Origin: Acanthopleura granulata
Lineage: Eukaryota > Mollusca > Polyplacophora > Chitonida > Chitonidae
DNA length: 64,000 nucleotides
NCBI GenBank assembly: GCA_016165875.1
Contig: JABBOT010000003.1
Coordinates: 32,396,595 to 32,460,594 of the forward strand
Direction: 5' to 3'
Shown: positions 10,953 through 24,269 of the stretch, one piece after another
Layout: every line of letters starts with the position of its first letter
How positions within the stretch are numbered: the first letter of the stretch is position 1
The notes under the pieces: generated by a model
Seen by the model: the letters and a program-made list of their open reading frames with translations, nothing else
Database searches by the model: none
What the model was told of the DNA's origin: nothing
Position numbers and translations under genes: made by a program

Positions 10953-13743
10953 TGATAGTTTCCGTAGGCATGGTGACCCTTATATCTGTGCTGCACGCGA
11001 TTCCATGGTAACGGATATGCTCAAGATGTGCTTCGGCAGGCCGGGTCAGCGTCCGAATGGAGCCGGGTTTACATCGCGTTAATCCACAAGGAGTGTTCCC
11101 CGGAAATCATGGGGTGAATTAGCGGTGAGGCTGGTCGCAACATCGGTATAGGTTTACATATTGGGAGGACATCTGCTGGGCTGTCACAAAGAATGTCAAG
11201 CGGCAGGAGATGATGTAAATGATGGGATCAGGCATTTATCAGCCCGTTATCGACGCTTGAGAATTCTGTTTTGTTTTCCTTTTTTTCATTTGTTCATATT
11301 ATATCAGTGTATTATACCATACGTCTAAGGATGCTTACCTCTACAACAGCACCGTTAAGAGACGTGCCCAGTGTTTTAATGAGGCTAATGGTATGGGAAA
11401 CATTATTTCAAGCGAATTGTCGACGAAAACACTGTCTCCAGGTCAATGATCCCTGAATATGTATTAGTGGCGAGCACTGGTTCGGCATTTGTTAGCTGTC
11501 GGTTAATAACAATGTGGTACGTTTTCCATGCAATGGTAACTCGTGCCCATGCCGGACTGACCATGCTCCACCAATAATACATAAATACTACGGTAACGGC
11601 TTGTCCATAGATCGTCCTCAGAAACGCTGGAACGAGCAGTCCACTACTTGGCCTTGGCCAGAATTACTTTGCATTGCAAAGGCTACTCACTGAACCGGGG
11701 TTGTAGGATTGAGAGCCATATATGATTTAGTTTCATGCGAAGAAAGGGAGACTCTCTTCATGCGGATTTTACTCCCTGACCATCAGCACTGTAACATGTA
11801 CTCAAGGCTCTGTGATAGAAAGTATCTTTGTCATTCATGTCCCCAAAATCATTTCCGCCAGCAATGACAATAAAAAGTGAAGCTAGAGGGGATTATCTTT
11901 CATACAAGGAGAGTTTTATGTCCGTACTATTCCACACCCATTCCAGGACTGCTTGAGATAGCGTGTCTGTATGGCGTCAGCGTCGTCGACCATGACGTAC
12001 AATATTGAGTTTACAAAGGGTAAGCCCTTAATTGTGGTAGGAGTATAATAAAGGGGAAAAAATGGTATTTTGAATATTCATACTGTATTTTGGATTTTAT
12101 GAAAATGAAGTGATTCTAAATGCGGATGTGTTCTTGAGAGGGGTGTTTGCTGAGATGTATATTCAGCTTAATTGCATAACTTACCTGTATCAAACATCAC
12201 TGATAACGCCAAGCCTTCCTCAGGGATTAGATATCAAGGAATTATCTCACGTGAGGTCAGTGGGTGCCACAATTACCGGCAGATCATGGTCACAAAATAC
12301 TAACTTGATGTCCACAGTAGTCGAACGCCAAATTAGTTCTAGAAAGAATACATGTATCTGGGGTAATGAGGGGCTTACAGGCCTATAATTGATTACTTTA
12401 TTGTACCGGGGATCTTTCGCTGTCACTTAGACGTTTAGTATTATTGATGCTTGAGTTTTTGGCAGTTTTCTCGAGATCATATATGGGCATGTCTGTGATG
12501 CTTGAGATATCGGTGGGGCTCACAGCTGTCACCTGTAAGAAGATGGGGATAGGGGACTCATCGCTGGTTACGCAACAATTCTGTTATTCTTCTTGTCAAA
12601 AATCAGTATCACTGCAGTCAGTGAAGTCATGTGTTTAGAAGAAAAACTGACCACAGAGTTGTGCGTTTTATCACGTGGAATAGCAGTCATGCTCTGATTA
12701 AAGCTACATGTAAGAATATCCCTGGATAAAAACATAACTGTTAAATGCACGGTAAAGGAAACGTAAAGTCATGCCGTCTAGGTTGAGATTTAACAAGATA
12801 GCTTATTCATAGAATAGAAAATGTCAAAATATTTATGTTTTGTCAGTTATATGATTCTGTCGCGTAGGGTTGAACCTAGGCGTCGAAACCGACATTCGTA
12901 TACCAGCCGTCAACCAAAGTGGGCGTTCCGCGTGAATAATAACAACACCAGTTTCCAAAACTGACATTTGACTGAAAGCACCAAAGAATTAGAAAGTATG
13001 TAAAAAACACAATAGGACGGATTCATGCACAGAGAAGTAGCCAACAGTTTTCATTGATGACGGAAAGACGCAATGAATGTTTTAGTGGGATGAATAAAAT
13101 CAGTAACCAAATCGTGTACCATGCTAACTTATAACTCAGGGGTACTTTACAATCTGGGGAAAAATCATCTCTTCCTTGCGAACAATTTATCATCTGGTAA
13201 CAAATCTGCATTGGAAAAAAATACGGTTTACTCATTCCATTTGCAGATTGAACCTGACATTTTGTGGAGTCCGCGTTAAATTTTACAGCCTAAACCTTGC
13301 ACTATGCAAATAAAACCACCAATTTTGCAGGTTGGCACGTATATTCTGCAGAATGAACAAGTTTGCGCTACAAAAACAAGCGTGCGAAGAACAGCAATCG
13401 CCGTCACTCCAAGACTGTAACATTTAAGAAGGTGGACACTTTTCTCTCAAACCAGTAAGACGGAGTATCCCAAATCTCTAGCATGACCTGTCAAAGGCAA
13501 AAAGAGATACATGTGTGAATTAAATAAAACTTAAAAACTGGCATTGTACACGATTTAGATACCGATGTAATTGATTTGCCCAGACCATTCCGTCATGTTG
13601 TTGAAAACTGAACAGAGGACTGGCATGGAAAAGCTGCTTCAACAAAACAAAAACAGTAATCAAAATATATCAGTTATAACACTTGGTAAATAATAGCGTA
13701 AATTCACCTTTTGAGGATGTACTGTCAATGCATTGAGCTACGA
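10953..13743. other. single-copy intergenic or intronic DNA
   Basis: No supported gene. It contains palindromic CCATGGTAAC-type sites (around 10999 and 11535) and a strong minus-strand donor near 12178 whose upstream sequence is closed in all frames. The remaining frames are short and overlapping. Confidence 0.5.
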
Positions 13744-14001
13744 GCCTCCTCCGTGGCTCAATCGGTTAGCGCGCTATTGCAGCACAATGTCCCAACGCCT
13801 CCCACCAATGTGGTCGCTGTGAATTCAAGTCCAGCTCCTCTCCGGCCGTACGTGGGAAGGTCTGACAGCAACCTGTAGATGGTAGCGGGTTTCCCCCGGG
13901 CTCTGCCCGGTTTCCTCCCTCCATAATGCTAGCCGACGTCGTATAAGTGACATATTCCTGAGTACGGCGTAAAACACCAATCAAATAAATAAATAAATAA
14001 A
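13744..14001 (+). mobile_element. tRNA-derived SINE, family 1, near full length
   Basis: It begins GCCTCCTCCGTGGCTCAATC with an A-box-like TGGCTCAATCGG, has a B-box-like TGAATTCAAGTCC near 13820-13832, then CCGTACGTGGGAAGGTCTG, GTTTCCCCCGGGCTCTG, the 3' motif TGAGTACGGCGTAAAACACC and a (AAATA)n tail. It is a good reference copy for the family. A 127-codon minus-strand frame across it is a by-product. Confidence 0.93.
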
Positions 14002-14439
14002 CTGATCTGCGGATGCTGTGGCCAGCTAACACTAACATTCTTTCATACATCGTTGTTCCGCTATGATTCCACTGGTGCGCCACATACAAACCGATCGCGG
14101 ACTGTTGACAGGCCAGTGGCTCGTTTCTGTATGGTTTACTTTCAAACATTAACCTTTAATGACAACGCAGGCTATTCTGATTTATTCTATTCTAATCACT
14201 GCCTTTCTTTATTATGCTGAGGTAATTGTGAATGGTTAGTATAAAATTCTTACTAAGGTAAGGTAGGTAGACAAGAGGTAGGATTTCACGGGTGACCATT
14301 TGTCAGCTATAACACTGTATTCTTTATTTCTATACATACATAAACATTTACCATGGCACTGGGTTGACTTTTCGAGCTTGATGTAATTTGCGGCTGCATT
14401 TAACGATACACCCAACTGATTCAGTATCCCGGACAGTCC

Positions 14440-14640
14440 ATTAAGTCCCCTGGTCGAATCGAGTGGTCGCGTTAGCTGGACATCAGACTCTCAGCTAAGG
14501 TTCGTCCCCCGAGATTGTCCCAGGGGATAGCTCAATCTTACCGCCGGCTTCCGGTAATGGGAAGTGGACGGTCCTCCCTGGCCCGGGTATATCCTTACCG
14601 ACAATGTCCTGTCAACATTATTATCAACCGTGGATTCAGG
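14440..14640 (+). ncRNA. structured tRNA-like segment (possible SINE head or tRNA relic)
   Basis: The GC-rich stretch contains CGAGTGGTCGCGTTAGCTGG, which resembles the A-box of Leu/Ser-type tRNAs, and AAGGTTCGTCCCCC, which resembles a B box. Perfect short stems are visible: CCCCTGG/CCAGGGG enclosing about 80 nt, TTAGCTG/CAGCTAA, and TTACCG/CGGTAA. The spacing does not fit a functional tRNA cloverleaf, so I read it as a tRNA-derived relic or the head of another SINE family. Confidence 0.3.
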
Positions 14641-17600
14641 AACGATTATCCCTTGACAACCCAGTGACCACCAAGCCTGGATTTAAAGAGCAAACTCTGT
14701 AAATAGCTTTCAATGGAACAATACATTAAGCCGGGATTTCATTGGAATCACCTGGTGAAAGGTACGATTTAGCCCAAGACAAAATGTACCATCATCAATG
14801 AATCTTGAATATGTCTGTCCCTACATTATCCGTTCACGATGGGTTATTTGTCTGGATCATTACATGCTTTTCTCATATGTATCCGCCAAGACACAACCTA
14901 ATGGTCCATTGCATCGACGCCAGACAGGAAAAATGTATCAACACGGTGAAAGGCTCGTGATTCATTGCCAAAGTCGCTCTCCTCCAACAGAGCGAATGAT
15001 TGGGCCACAACGTCGGTTGGCTTAAGCACCATATTTATCAATCGGTTGACAAGAGACGTTCCCTTGCGTATTAGTTCAGCTCAATTACGTAAAAGGGTTC
15101 CTAGTCCCATTTAACTTTGCGCCCCCTCTATAGAATTCGGATAATGTTGAATATGTGTAATTTTAGTATACATTTGGGGCCTTCAGGCCAAACGTCCTTA
15201 ACAATATATTGAGTTTGGATGCAATATACACGGACAACCCCTGGCCACATACTTTGACAAAGAGATGCTAATTATGAACGATTTCCTTGGAAATTTTTGT
15301 TCTTTTTTATATGTTGTTGTATTTTTCCAAATCATTATGGGCATACACATAACAAACAACCTTGTTTTTAACACGAAAAACGTAACACTAGGAAGTATAT
15401 GTAAAATGGTAGCACTTGGCGGCAGTGTGAAACGCTAAACAGTAAAGATATCAAAACGAACCAGAGTTCTATTCATGGGTTGCAAGACAATAACGGCAAA
15501 GTGCTTAGAACAAAAAAGAAAAAGACGCACTACTCAGTTGCGTGGTTCACACTCCCAACACACAATGCCATTCTGTTGCCGTGTAACAGCCTATCTGATA
15601 AATATCAAATTTACATGTATGCCAAGCCGTTTACTTGTTTTAATTATACCCCGGTGTTTGTGTTTGTCTTGTTTCTTTTATACATTGTTCTTTCTGAACG
15701 TAAACTGTCCTATCATATGTGGTAAAAGAATTAATTCCTTAACGGCTAGAGGAACTATCGATTCTGGCTCACCGCGGCGAAGGCGTATTAGAAGTTACTC
15801 GGCTGGAACAAGTGCCATTCCGGCCTCTAGCTACCAGACTGAAAGGGTCGGTAAATAAGCGCAAATATGCCTGAAAGATGGAACAATGTAGAGATCGATG
15901 TAAATGCATTGATTCAAAGGTCGCCGCGTGTCCTGGTCTGAATGTACACTGTTGTGTATGCCACTCAAGTTTCATACCTGTGGGAATCATTCATAAGGCC
16001 CACGGACAAGGAATATTGCTTACATCGTTCGCATTCATTTCCGGCCAAATACTGATTTCAGGTCAATTTGGCTGGCCTTGTACTCGGCTCTGTCTAGCTA
16101 GGTTCCCAGAAAGCTCAATCGGCAGTACAACATCATTCATCAGTTACAGTCTGAATTTAAGTTTCATGACTCTTGCTTTCTTCATCCGTGTTGTCATTTC
16201 TGTACTATGTTATAAACCATCGTAGATATGTTTAGTTGGGTAGTTGATTATGATATTGATGCAGTTCTCTTTGATATCATAACTCAGTGATAACTGTGCT
16301 CAATGGCGACCATAACATTATTCCACCTTTCAAACGAGTGATTGTTTACGGCTGACGTTTCCTGTGTTATCATTTCACTTTCTGAACCACATTAATAAGA
16401 TTTTGCTGGTATTGCTCAGCGTTATACATAACACTTCACTTTCATATCTGCACTGAGGAGTATTGGTGGATACCATCTCACTTAATAAGGCACCTGAAAA
16501 AGCCTCTGATTAAAAGGCAGTTGAAGTGGGTTTAGATATAATATGTCAAATATAATATAATAATACGTCATATGGCGTATTAAGGAAATACACACATCAA
16601 GAGATAAAATTAATACTGCTGTTAAATCGTAGGCTTGTTTAGCAGATTTATATGTACACACAGATCAAATCGGTTTGGTGAAGATTATCGGCACGTCCAT
16701 CACAAACCATTGTCAATATCATGCATCCCTTCTGCCAGCTGGAATGAAGCTTTTCCACTGCCCTGTTATACTAGACTACGTGTCTGTGTTTATCTACAAA
16801 GTCACCTCGAGGTGGGTGAGATGTGTTAAGATTCCTGTCTGCCCGTCAGTGAAGAGTTGAACCCTCGGGGGTCATTAACCTGTTAGCTCAAGCTTACTGA
16901 GAGACGGCATCTAATGGCGTGTCTCAAGCCGCCATACTAAACGATGGAGAAGTGCGGCAGCGTTCAAGATATGCACTTGGGCACCACACGACAGGCCGCA
17001 ACAGCATCCTGTCATTCGAGGGCGCCTTTTAGCCCGTAGGAACCAATATTCATGCTGGTGCTTGGATGGAGCAAGCCCTTCTGTCTACCATGGGTTATTT
17101 CGCCTTTCACTGAGCACCAATGGGATAAGGCATTCGCCGCTCATCTTGTTTATTCAGCCCGTCCTCTTGTTCCCGCCTAGGCGTTGCTGTGTGCCGATGT
17201 AATTTGCTTAAGCAAACTAGAAATCATGCACTCGACGTAATACTTTATTACGACAACGCAAGGCGTTATTTTTATTTAGAGATTCTGGCACGGTTTGTTA
17301 CTCGATGGAACTGTGCTATAATGTCACGGTCTCCTTGAATTTATCCGAAAAGATAACATTAATGTGCCACCAATGCTAACGATTCCCCAGTGGCCTGCTA
17401 GCAACTGTCCATTAGAACACGTGAAGCAGGCCTTCCAGTATTCTCCCTGACCTTAGGCATTTAAGACAGTAGGGTTACCACTCTGAGTAGTAATTTTCCC
17501 TGGGACTTGGTGAAGGAATAAAGGGGTCGAAGATATGCTCTTGAGTGGCGTTATACGAGGTTCGCTGTAAATACTTTGCTTTTTACCAATATGGCGCTTG

Positions 17601-18690
17601 GCGTGGGAAAAATTGCCAGTAACTTTCATGCCAAAGGGTTCGAACCCAGACACTCACTTTTCTCAACAAAATAAACTTGGTCGCAATTTTATATTAAGCA
17701 AAACTCTTTTGGTGTGGTGGTAAACAGCGATGAAATAAACAAATAATCGTTGTACTAGCCAGCGACAGATTATTGCAGAGATTCTTAAGGCACGAGTGTA
17801 CTTAAGGCTTTAAATAAAACATTTCAATATCATGAAATATATTCTATGGAGATAAATCATCGTGTGTGTATGAATTATAATCACTAAACCGAATATTAAA
17901 CGTCTTTTATATTCTGTGCCAAGCAGGCCTACCTTTAAAAACGGTACGAACGGTTTTTCAAGTTAAAACAGCGACACTACATTTCACATGGTCACCGCAC
18001 AGGGATTTTCAGAAAATTCAGTGTATAGTTTGGGAATCACAGTGATTTGAAAGGTCGACTTTAAATTTATCTAGAGAGATCAACCTCATGACATGATAGC
18101 TTTGCCTGTCTGACAAAAAACACGAGGAACACAATAGTACCCATATGTTCACCACTATAAGCCTATTGCATATTTACGACCAAGTCATCAAAGAGAATTG
18201 GAACTCTTGAGTGTAATAATCAACAAATAGGAGGTAAAATAAAAAATAAAAATAGTTTGTCAGTTATCTTACGAAGCGGTGGTTTCCCTGCTGTTTACCG
18301 ATCTCCTCTAGGCGTAAACCGGACCATCGTATACTGAAATATTTGTGATACGTTGTTAAACAACATTGAAATAAGTTAATAAAAAAAAAATTCCTGCTGT
18401 GCTTCATGCTGTGACATTGCACTGAGCTTTGAGCTTGAATCATCATTAGGGCGGCAAGAACATTCGCTGCTTTCTTCATTTAGTTACGTCCAATAATCTG
18501 TCTTTTATGTAGATCTTTACCTACATAAAAGAGGTTATGTTTATTAGTGGTGATAAAAAAAAGAGTGCACATCTGTCTTGTATTATACGTAAAAGTCCGA
18601 TCTCGTTTACATCCAAGGAGAGCCTGCGAAACACGGCTTCGTGGGGACGATCTGCTTCATGAGGCGAATCCAATGCTTTTGCTGAGGTAC
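14641..18690. other. single-copy intergenic or intronic DNA
   Basis: No supported gene. Frames of 127 codons (15475-15858) and 115 codons (15878-16225) are near the length expected by chance in this much AT-rich DNA and show no domain. About 16900-17180 is more GC-rich than its surroundings without a recognisable feature. Confidence 0.5.
18502..18531. repeat. perfect short hairpin
   Basis: CTTTTATGTAG, an 8 nt loop and CTACATAAAAG form an 11 bp perfect stem. It lies about 170-190 bp before the left edge of array I. No poly-T or gene context supports a terminator role. Confidence 0.5.
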
Positions 18691-21169
18691 GCCAAGCACG
18701 ACCAGTCTGTGAGCGAGACGTAGGCGTGTTAGGACAACCATTACTTCTCTATGCAATTGCTCCACGACTGCTGAGCCTAACGCCATGTGTCGTGTCTTGT
18801 TATTATGTCGTGCGGATAGATTTACCGTTGTGTCTCACAATTTCATCCCATCGGACTTCACTTAACTTAAAACGCAGTAGATCCGGTTCCCTCGTAGATT
18901 GAGATAGAATTCACTCAGCGATTGACCGTGCCCGGATGTTATGTTATTTCGCGATGAAAATAACCACAGGAGGGTGGACGTGGAGTAAAAGCTAATGTCC
19001 ATAAAGCAGTCATACAGGCCAGAAAGCTAATTTGATCGGTAAATCTTTGGGAAGCGTTTATTGCAAAGCCTTGGATTAAAGCAAACCAGTAAATAGCCAA
19101 TAACACTGCCAAGGAATTATTCCCCGACATCGGGCAGATATTGGCTTAGATAGTCTTTAGTGATGGGAAGATTGACCGGACTCTGCAAATATTCTGGTCT
19201 GTGGTCAGTGCCGTGAAGTTGTCATCTTGAATGGTGTGGTTTTGGTATGGAATGATTCTCTAGAGATGTTTAGCCTAGTACTCATTATCTGTAGCCTGCG
19301 ACTCAGGCAGACTGTATTTCCAGCTCCTGAAATTAGAAAAAGGTCTTCCGGAAGAGCATTCCGCTTGTTTTCAGAAGTCGGTAAGAGTTTCTCCGTCCAG
19401 ATGATCAGAATTCTATTAGACAGAAGATAAATCTTTAAAGATGAGGAGGACAAATCGGGCCGTCCTGTCGTCCTCCCGATGTTAATACACATACGGGTTC
19501 CATAGTTTCAACACAGTTGATGCTGTCGCGATTTAAGCGGGAAAATCAGGAAGGCGACAGTAAAACCACAAACAAACAAATACGGGTGACATGGTATCGA
19601 CAGCAAATGATGCGGTCATGATTTGAGTGGAGTCATCTGGGAAGCGGCATTAAACGCACAGAACAATGAACAATAAATCAAAGAGGAGAGGCATGTGTAG
19701 ATCAAATGCACACATTTGTGCACGAAAGAAAAAACCCTTCTATTGTATGTGTTACATGGGATTTGTAACATCCTGCACGTAGCACACAGATCAACTCATT
19801 TGTGTCCACTACCATCCGAATCAGATCGACACATATAACTTCCCGTCCTCTTGTTGGGTGTAGTAACAGTATTAGTCAGGATGTCCACAAAGGCGTAAAC
19901 TTTGTCAATAAATCTGTAAAGGCTGATTTTATTTAACTTTATACTACTAATTCCTGTTACAAAGTTTCCTCATGCCCTACAAAATTCATGATAAATAACA
20001 AAAAATCTTAAGATGTCCTTTTTTATTGGAAAATCTGTTTGCGAGCGGACGGGGCCAATCAAAGATACAAATAGGATTCTGCGATTCAAATTTGAAATTA
20101 TTGAGTACTTGGCGACTTAAAGGGATCTCGTTATGCAGGCAAACAACAACGCCAAGGAAAAGACAAGGAGGTCGAAATGGGCAATCCTTTCATAGGACGA
20201 AATCATATCGCTCATTGAAAACAGTTACTATGACGCCTGTCATTTGCGGAGATAAGCACCAAGCCTAACAGCATAAGCATCTGGCGTCATCTTCGTACTA
20301 CCGGTAACCGTGTTATGTGTCAGTTTATGAACAAATTATGATTAAAGATGCTTTCTGTGTTATCAAACAGACTAAGATGGCTTCTGTTTATCCTGTAACG
20401 GTCGTACTCTGATTGTAGGACTCCTTGTGATGACAAATTAAATCGAAATTCGGTCAGGCAGATATCTGGCAGCATGAATAATGCGTAACATTTAGGATGC
20501 CGGCTTAGTGGGGATTAAAAAAATAGTGGCAAAATGTACACCTCTTCTCATTTTTTCACAGCACACTTATTTATATTCGTTGATGAACTATTTATCAGCT
20601 CAAACCCTACGCAATGATTTTGGTTTCATTAGTTATTTATGACTAGGTTGAAGCGACGGTGTAAGAAATACGACCGAGATAAATGTAAACATAGGAAGGG
20701 CATATGCGTAACGCCATCAGTCCTACTACCGTTTCGAGGCTTCGTCGAAAACCCTGCGATGGTAATTTGGCCTGTGGTATTTTTCTCATCCTTTTATATA
20801 TCTTTTTTTCGACATGGGGCAAAAAAAAAAACCCCAACGTATCTGAATAACTGCGAAAGTCAGTATTCCATTGCGTCATGGAGACCTATAGCTATTTATT
20901 GTCTTGTTCAGAACGTATTTCTTTTGTTTTCATTATTTACTTTGTATCACCCTGTTCGCTTTTTCCTTTTTTTATTTCTTTTGCTCAGTATAAAGCAACA
21001 GAACAAAGATTTCATGTAAGAATGTCCATGCTTCGACTGCGCTGTAAAAAAACTTACGGTTCTTCTGAGTAATACCTTACAACTTATAGATTATCTGCTG
21101 GCTGTTCTTCGCGCTTGCATACCCCCTAAAACCTTAAACATTTTCTGGTAGAAAAGAAGGGAGCCTTAT

Positions 21170-21432
21170 GTATTTAATTGTTTATTTGTTTGATTGGTGT
21201 TTTACTCCGTACTCAAGAATATTTCACTTACACGACGTCTGTCAGCATTATAGTGGAGGGAAACCGGACAGAGAAAGCCACCACCATCCTCATGTTGCTG
21301 TCCGACATGCCCACGTACGACTGGAGGGGAAGCCAGTGTGAGCTGGTCTCGAACTCACAACAGTTGCACTGGTGACAGGCACCTGGGCCAATACGCTGCA
21401 CTGGCACGCTAATCCCATCGGATGCGGAGGCC
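21170..21432 (-). mobile_element. SINE family 1 in unit A (ancestral insertion)
   Basis: It shows the reversed family 1 structure, from a T-rich tail through GTTTTACTCCGTACTCAAG and GAGCTGGTCTCGAACTC to the head end ATCGGATGCGGAGGCC. The same insertion sits at the same place in units B (24750-25138) and C (29722-29992), so it predates the triplication. Confidence 0.88.
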
Positions 21433-21989
21433 AACAGTCTTATACAAGTACATCATCAGATTGTTGAACACAATAAGAAATCTGTGATCGCGTCTTTAAA
21501 GGAAGACAGCTTATCGCTTTCCATGTACGTGGATCATATTATATGGTGTATAACGCCATACTGAAATAAATTTCTCTTATGTGGCCGCGGTGGCTTCTGT
21601 CACTGGAATTAAACGCAGCGCACAAGGTAAACTATAAAGCTTTTGGCAAAGAGGTTAAGAGCTTTTTCACAGGCGTTGCACACATTTTCATTGACAGAGC
21701 CCAATGTGTCTGCTTTTGTGATAGAAAGCAAGTCATATACCAATAACACATTTACTTCATGATGTCTTAATCAATGTCATGTTACAGCTATACCTCTTAC
21801 TTATCGTTCTTGATGCATGGGTTTAAATAGTCCAAATATCCGACCTAAAAATAAATACCTTTGATAAATGGGCGTCATAGTAAAACATCCTTGCTCTACA
21901 AAGGCCGATAAATAATCTGAAGCAATACCAGTAAAATCGGATCTTGCAGATTGTTGTTCCAGACGACCTAAAACCACAGTACGGTAAGA

Positions 21990-22480
21990 CGAACAGACCC
22001 GGCAGACAAAGTGGCGGGAAATGGGATTTTTTTATGCAACACTATTGTATTGATCCGATTTGCAAGTTTCGCCTCGTCGTGAGTTTGATGAGGTTTATCA
22101 AAGAGAAACAGCCTTATCGGGTTTACTGCATCGAGTTTAGCTCGGTAGATGTTGGAATGAACAACAGTTATTACTAATGCCACGAAGGATCATTATTGTG
22201 CCTCTTAATGAGTCATGTTACTGTTTTATTTGTATCTCTAGTTAATAAAACCCGGCCGTGGTAAACATGGTTAGGTCTTGAACGCGTATAAAAGCGACAT
22301 CAGTGTTGGCCGATGGGACTCCAGCGAAATGATGGGCTACGACGCCAATAATCTGATGCCGCCGGCTAGCCGTAGAAGGATTACCCATAAAAGAACGTGT
22401 TCAAGTGCGAGGCGACCTGTGATGTGTATGGTACAAGACCTTGAGGCTGTACGCGTTGTGTGTGTACAGATTATCGTACA
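21990..22480 (+). promoter_or_regulatory. promoter-like block, unit A
   Basis: In order: E2F-like GGCGGGAAA (22013-22021), half of a TCF/LEF-like palindrome (TTTGAT 22084-22089 and ATCAAAG 22097-22103), AP-1-like TGAGTCA (22209-22215) and TATAAAAG (22287-22294). About 35-40 bp after the TATA box comes ATGATGGGCTACGACGCC, which opens a 22-residue-plus frame with no known product. The stretch around the TATA box is among the best conserved parts of the unit. Factor names come from consensus matching only. The block could be a gene promoter, an LTR-like promoter, or a remnant. Confidence 0.45.
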
Positions 22481-24189
22481 GCATTACCAGATTTACACGT
22501 TCTTACCGGGTTGCACATATACGTACGGTTTTTTTCCGGACTTACTGCGCAAGCTTTGTTACACCGCTTCTATACACTTGTGATAAAAGTTGACAAGTGT
22601 TCTATGGTGCCTTGCAAAAGCATGCACGTAGTACATGTAGTGCAAAACGCAAAGTTACGTGTACTTGATCAAAAGTAAAAGCCCTACAGGACCAGTCTGT
22701 GCACGACGAAGGCGTGTTAGGACAACCATTACTTCTCTATGCAATTGCTCCACGGCTGCAGCGCCGATCGCCATGTTGTAATTATGTTGTGTTGGTAGAT
22801 CTACCGTTGTGTCTCACAGTTTCATCCCATCGCACTGCACTTAACTTAAAACGCAGTAGATCCGGTTCCCTCGTAGATTGAGATAGAATTCACTCAGCGA
22901 TTGACCGTGCCCGGATGTTATGTTATTTCGCGATGAAAATAACCACAGGAGGGTGGACGTGGAGTAAAAATCAATGCCCATAAAGCAGTCATACAGGCCA
23001 GAAAGCTAATTTGATCGGTAAATCTTTGGGAAGCGTTTATTGCAAAGCCTTAGACTAAAGGAAACCAGTAATTAGCCAATAACACTGCCAAGGAATTATT
23101 CCCCGACATCGGGCAGATATTGGCTTAGATAGTCTTTAGTGATGGGAAGATAGACCGGACTCTGCAAATATTCTGGTTTGTGGTCAGTGCCGGGAAGTTG
23201 TCATCTTGAATGGTGTGGTTTTGGTATGGAATGATTCTCTAAAGGTGTTTAGCCTAGTACTTATTATCTGTAGCCTGCAATTCAGGCAGACTGTATTTCC
23301 AACTCCTGAAATTAGAAAAAGGTCTTCCGGAAGCGAATTCGAGTGTTTCATCTTGTTTTCAGGAGGTCCGTGAGAGTTTCTCCGGCCAGTTGATCTTAAT
23401 TCCAGTAGACAAAAGATAAATTTTGGGAGATGAAGAGAATGTACATGCACTAAGCAGATCCACTCATTTGTGTCCACTACCATCCGAATCAGATCGACAC
23501 ATATAATTTCCTGTCCTTTTGTTGGGTGTAGTAACAGTATTAGTCAGGATGTCCACAAAGGCGTAAACTTTAATGTCAATAAACCTATAAAGGTTCATTT
23601 TATTTAATTTTATGCCACAAATTCTTTTTAACAAAATTTCCTCATGCCCTACAAAATCCATGATAAATAACAAAAAATCTTGAGGTGTCCTTTTTTATTG
23701 GAAAATCTGTTAGGGAACGGACGGGGCCAGTCAAAGATACAAATAGGATTCTGCGAATCAAATTTGAAATTATTGAGTACTTGGCGACTTAAGGGGATCT
23801 CGTTATGCAGGCAAACAACAACGCCAAGGAAAATGCAAAGAGGTCGAAATTGGCAATTCTTTCATAGGGCGAAATCATATCGCTCAATGAAAACAATTGC
23901 TATGACGCCCGTCTTTTACGGAGATAAGCATCAAGCTTAACAGCATAAGTATTTGGCGGCATCTTCGTAGTACCGGTAACCGTGTTATGTGTCGGTTTAT
24001 AAAGAAATTATTGTCAAAAATGTTTTCTGTGTTATCAAACAGAATAAGATGGCTTCTTCTTATCCTGTAACAGTCGTTTTCTGATTGTAGGACTCCTTGT
24101 GATGACAAAATTAAACCGAAAGGCGGTCAGGCAGATATCTGGCAGCATGAATAATGCGTAACATTTAGTGGGGATTAAAAAACCAGTGA

Positions 24190-24269
24190 CGAATACAAAA
24201 AGGTGTGCTGTGAAAAAATGAGATAAGACCTCGTCTCATTTTTGTTCACAGCACACCTATTTGTATTCG
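24190..24269. repeat. 80 nt hairpin made by local inverted duplication
   Basis: CGAATACAAAAAGGTGTGCT is mirrored by AGCACACCTATTTGTATTCG, with GAAAAAATGAG opposite CTCATTTTTGTTC and a loop of about 12 nt. Units A and C carry only one arm at this place (ACAGCACACTTATTTATATT in A), so the second arm arose within unit B by inverted duplication or template switching. Confidence 0.85.

Larger units (their letters stand above)
18691..22685. repeat. array I, unit A
   Basis: This is the first copy of a tandemly repeated unit. Its start (GACCAGTCTGTG ... AGGCGTGTTAGGACAACC) recurs at about 22690. The order of blocks is the GATTGAGATAGAATTCACTC region, a region around 20030, a region around 20640, a reverse SINE, then the promoter-like block near 22000-22480. 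Unit A lacks about 650 bp that B and C carry between their promoter block and the TGCAAAA(C)AATGCACGTA motif. Short paired frames shared with B have substitutions at all codon positions and are not supported as genes. Confidence 0.88.

Noticed and set aside
10999..11012. X-box (RFX)-like GATTCCATGGTAAC
   Set aside because: It is a single site with one mismatch and no neighbouring gene start; such a match is common by chance.
12110..12388. Plus ORF of 92 codons and an opposite strong minus-strand donor (ACAG|GTAAGTTATG) near 12178
   Set aside because: All three minus-strand frames upstream of the donor contain stops before a usable acceptor, and the plus ORF has no recognisable domain.
19205..23483. 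Matching minus-strand ORFs at 19205-19492 and 23184-23483 ending in TTPFKMTTSRH
   Set aside because: The shared part is explained by the unit duplication; the upstream parts are unrelated, and the differences are mostly amino-acid changes.
20026..23940. Paired, gap-free 80-codon plus-strand ORFs at 20026-20268 (unit A) and 23680-23940 (unit B) with the same stop
   Set aside because: I counted roughly 15 amino-acid-changing and 6 silent differences, about what neutral drift gives. The pairing reflects duplication, not selection on a protein.
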